Shown here: piece after piece, positions 59,401 to 60,446 of the stretch
Layout of the letters: every line of letters starts with the position of its first letter
Position numbering within the stretch: position 1 is the first letter of the stretch
Source of the DNA: Polyangiaceae bacterium
Lineage (GTDB): Bacteria; Myxococcota_A; Polyangia; Polyangiales; Polyangiaceae
DNA: 60,446 nucleotides
Direction: 5' to 3'
Assembly (NCBI GenBank): GCA_023150915.1
Contig: JAKLKA010000030.1
Location: 1-60,446, forward strand
Notes under the pieces: generated by a model
What the model was told of the DNA's origin: nothing
The model's database searches: none
Seen by the model: the letters and a program-made list of their open reading frames with translations, nothing else
Program-made: the position numbers and the translations under genes

Positions 59401-60446
59401 CCCGAGCAGTGCGACTGCAAGGACAACGACTGCGACGGCAAGATCGACGAAGACGTGCCCGACGCCGACGCCGGCCAGGCCGCCCTGTGCAGCCCGGGCA
59501 AGAGCTGCGTCGAGGTGGTCGCGGGCGTCTGCCAGTGCGCCGGCCCGTGCAAAGGCGAGATCTGCCCCGGCGGCTCGACCTGCGAGACGGTCAAGAAGAG
59601 CGGCACGGAAGAGACCGGGAAGTTCTGCGTGAACGACCCCTGCGGCGACTGCAGCAAGAAGACCGCGAAGAACACCACCACCGGTGAGGTCGAGTGCGGG
59701 CCCAAGGGCACCGTGACCGCCGGCATTCCCGAGTGCGTGTGCAAGGGCGACTTCGGCTGCCAGAGCCCGTGCTTCAACGTGCAGTGCCCGACCGGTCAGG
59801 CCTGCGCGCCCACCGGCCCGGCCGTGGGCACCTGCCAGCCCCAGAACAACTGCAACTTCTTCGGCTGCAAGACCGGCGAGCTGTGTAGCAACAGCGCCTG
59901 CGTCGACGACCCCTGCGACCCCAACACCTGCAAGGCCGACGAGGTCTGCAAGCCCAACGAGAGCTTCACCGAGCCGCGCTGCGTGAAGACCTGCGCCGGT
60001 GTCACCTGCCAGGCCGGCGAGCAGTGCCTCGAGGGGGAGTGCAAGGCCACCGGCTGCGGCGTGGACTGCCCCGCCGGCCAGGTGTGCTCGCCCTCGGGCG
60101 ACGCCTCTTACGCCTGCGAGCCCAACAAGTGCACGGCCGACGGCGGGCTCGCCTGCTCCAACGGCGCCTGGTGCGATCCGACCACCGGCGCCTGCGGCAA
60201 CGACCCCTGCACCGGCGTGAAGTGCCCCGCCGGCCAGCAGTGCGTCCTGGGCGACTGCCAGTGGGCCCCCGAAGGCGGAACCGATGGCGGCGGCGGCTCC
60301 GACGCCGGCGGCGCCGGCGGCTCGGGCGCCAAAGACGGCTCCGCAGGCGATGGCGGCACCTCGGGCTCGGCCGGCAGCGCCGGCTCGAGCGAAGCCCCCA
60401 AGGGCGTCTGGGGCCTGGCCACCGGCGGCGGCGGCTGCGCCTGCCG
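56443..60446 (+). CDS. Giant surface protein: von Willebrand A domain, 11 MopE-type repeats, Cys-rich modules and MYXO-CTERM-like end (3' end missing)
   Basis: At least 1334 residues; the frame runs off the window. A signal peptide (1-36) is followed by a von Willebrand A domain with the metal site DTSGS (Asp62, Ser64, Ser66) and VTDGDEN (Asp295). From about 387 to 1005 are 11 copies of a CDGxDNDCDGxxDDG-type unit like the copper-binding MopE repeats, each in a ~50-residue Cys-containing spacer. Then come small Cys-rich units (CPAGQQCVLGDC-like), an Asp/Gly/Ser linker and, at the edge, GVWGLATGGGGCAC, which looks like the start of a MYXO-CTERM sorting signal; the hydrophobic helix and basic end would lie just outside. 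The ATG has GAGGG 7 nt upstream. Probably a surface adhesin or metal-binding protein. Confidence 0.88.
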   Translation, partial: MADQRERVVRLLTRGAGLALFGWAALAALPKPAAAQEPASCLNPDPSVWPKPSRPYFMLVVDTSGSMTACTTPPTTYPTECNQAAAGYQLNSCGFVPNRLNDAKCALRSTVQAFAGEANFGLSTFASYISGCGNGACASACGTPTGGTCDFDYYSGSGCSFNVFPGATNACGNNPSCSAGAGPGAPNWPEGAWQNGGNVLVGMLQDPTWGPAPPPTNVTEILKYFDGQCNESKELFAAGATPIAGSLRTAAQYLRAGWSLWSNTNYCPPLNYSFPTPLTASDRACRSLNVILVTDGDENCAVPGGTNAQNLAQAVAAAQDLYQTGVTLGGTNWKVKTHVINFAGGTQANTNAIAAAGGTTTSLFATNETTLSQALANIISGAIKPEVCDNTDNNCNGCTDEGYAHYCNRRTDCCTAARATCLAQYEASITPGNPTGDLTKLPCTTQPQQSQPLNWLCYDPKEQCNSQDDNCNGTVDENQVKCGNPLHCPLPETCNNEDDNCDGVIDNASGSGVPFSICPNNCQPSAEICDGCDNDCDGVADDGVVAIPCGFSPPANCTGTQSCLSTGQAVAVGGCVGSGVPKGFGTCNAAPQSEICDGLDNNCNGTVDEGIAPTACQIPGQPGLVYKDTFAQSQCVKGQLPCNGTCSGWIGPSAEVCDGIDNDCDGVVDDGVPGVNQDCGLQGGICTKGKTACVGGVLVCQGGTPPQPESCNGIDDDCDGKVDDAPLSDQPAAPGCWNLPATGCNPVCTHKNVSWCPPAGGTCTGVGGLTDPCQVGTLACNGTQGWKCQGGKAPGPEVCDGVDNDCDGTKDDNVSGVGQDCGSTTPPCAPGKTACVNGTIECQGGVKPTPEVCNAKDDDCNGTVDDGLGLGGPCAAVYDTTAYPGDRTKGECKPGISSCDPKGTGQTICQGGVGPSPEVCDGKDNDCDGQTDEAGPAPDGIDGSANPSDPNQKIGDACGIDEGECKKGKLVCDSGKFVCANGIGPQPEQCDCKDNDCDGKIDEDVPDADAGQAALCSPGKSCVEVVAGVCQCAGPCKGEICPGGSTCETVKKSGTEETGKFCVNDPCGDCSKKTAKNTTTGEVECGPKGTVTAGIPECVCKGDFGCQSPCFNVQCPTGQACAPTGPAVGTCQPQNNCNFFGCKTGELCSNSACVDDPCDPNTCKADEVCKPNESFTEPRCVKTCAGVTCQAGEQCLEGECKATGCGVDCPAGQVCSPSGDASYACEPNKCTADGGLACSNGAWCDPTTGACGNDPCTGVKCPAGQQCVLGDCQWAPEGGTDGGGGSDAGGAGGSGAKDGSAGDGGTSGSAGSAGSSEAPKGVWGLATGGGGCAC

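Overview
The DNA is very GC-rich and densely coded on both strands, and it looks like the chromosome of a myxobacterium (Myxococcota, probably Polyangiales). The signs are four Ser/Thr protein kinases or kinase relatives, a sigma-54 activator with a long TPR-like region, FHA and DUF4388 signalling proteins, large secreted proteins with thrombospondin type 3 or MopE-type metal-binding repeats, and what looks like the start of a MYXO-CTERM sorting signal at the right edge. I assign the group from gene content only; there is no rRNA or other species marker. I saw no tRNA or rRNA gene, insertion sequence, phage gene or CRISPR array.

Layout. 1-4646 (+): the 3' part of a secreted amidohydrolase fused to calcium-binding repeats, then a salicylyl-CoA 5-hydroxylase-type fusion flavoenzyme. 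4672-11602 (-): a tightly overlapping run xseA, aroE, glycogen debranching enzyme, histidine kinase, response regulator, DUF3293 protein and a PDZ-like protein. 11655-13578 (+): a tiny membrane protein, a TauE/SafE transporter and a kinase-only Ser/Thr kinase. 13598-18826 (-): a membrane Ser/Thr kinase, a TPR-like membrane protein, a four-repeat Cys-rich lipoprotein and a patatin phospholipase. 18896-21576 (+): biotin carboxylase and a racemase-like CaiB family enzyme. 21563-22579 (-): an orphan GspE N-terminal-type protein. 22811-25504 (+): a zinc-ribbon kinase-ATPase. 25508-28456: hemerythrin head-to-head with a PAS histidine kinase and an App1-like phosphatase. 28543-30428 (+): a SUKH protein coupled to hisD. 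30686-35332 (+): a giant metzincin lipoprotein followed by a good intrinsic terminator. 35486-45051 (-): an FHA protein, a membrane histidine kinase, a sigma-54 regulator with a small PTPYPW-repeat lipoprotein, and DUF2520, nadD and a phosphoesterase-like protein. 45129-56188: [2Fe-2S]/FAD protein, ccmB, DUF2505, Lys/Ala-rich protein, gltX, CPBP protease, speA, a likely pseudokinase, a lytic transglycosylase and a WYL regulator. 56443-end (+): a giant von Willebrand A / MopE-repeat surface protein that runs off the window.

Housekeeping genes (xseA, aroE, hisD, nadD, gltX, speA, accC) are scattered among signalling and cell-surface genes, which is usual for large myxobacterial genomes. The least expected signal is regulatory. 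Many transcription-unit first genes carry a TAnnnT -10-like box only 7-12 nt before the start codon, suggesting leaderless or near-leaderless mRNAs. Three of these, two Ser/Thr kinases and the Fe-S flavoprotein, share an almost identical two-box promoter, TTCYCN - 17 nt - TARGCT. Two convergent gene pairs are separated by the same kind of hairpin, a perfect 9-bp GC stem with a CTC loop.
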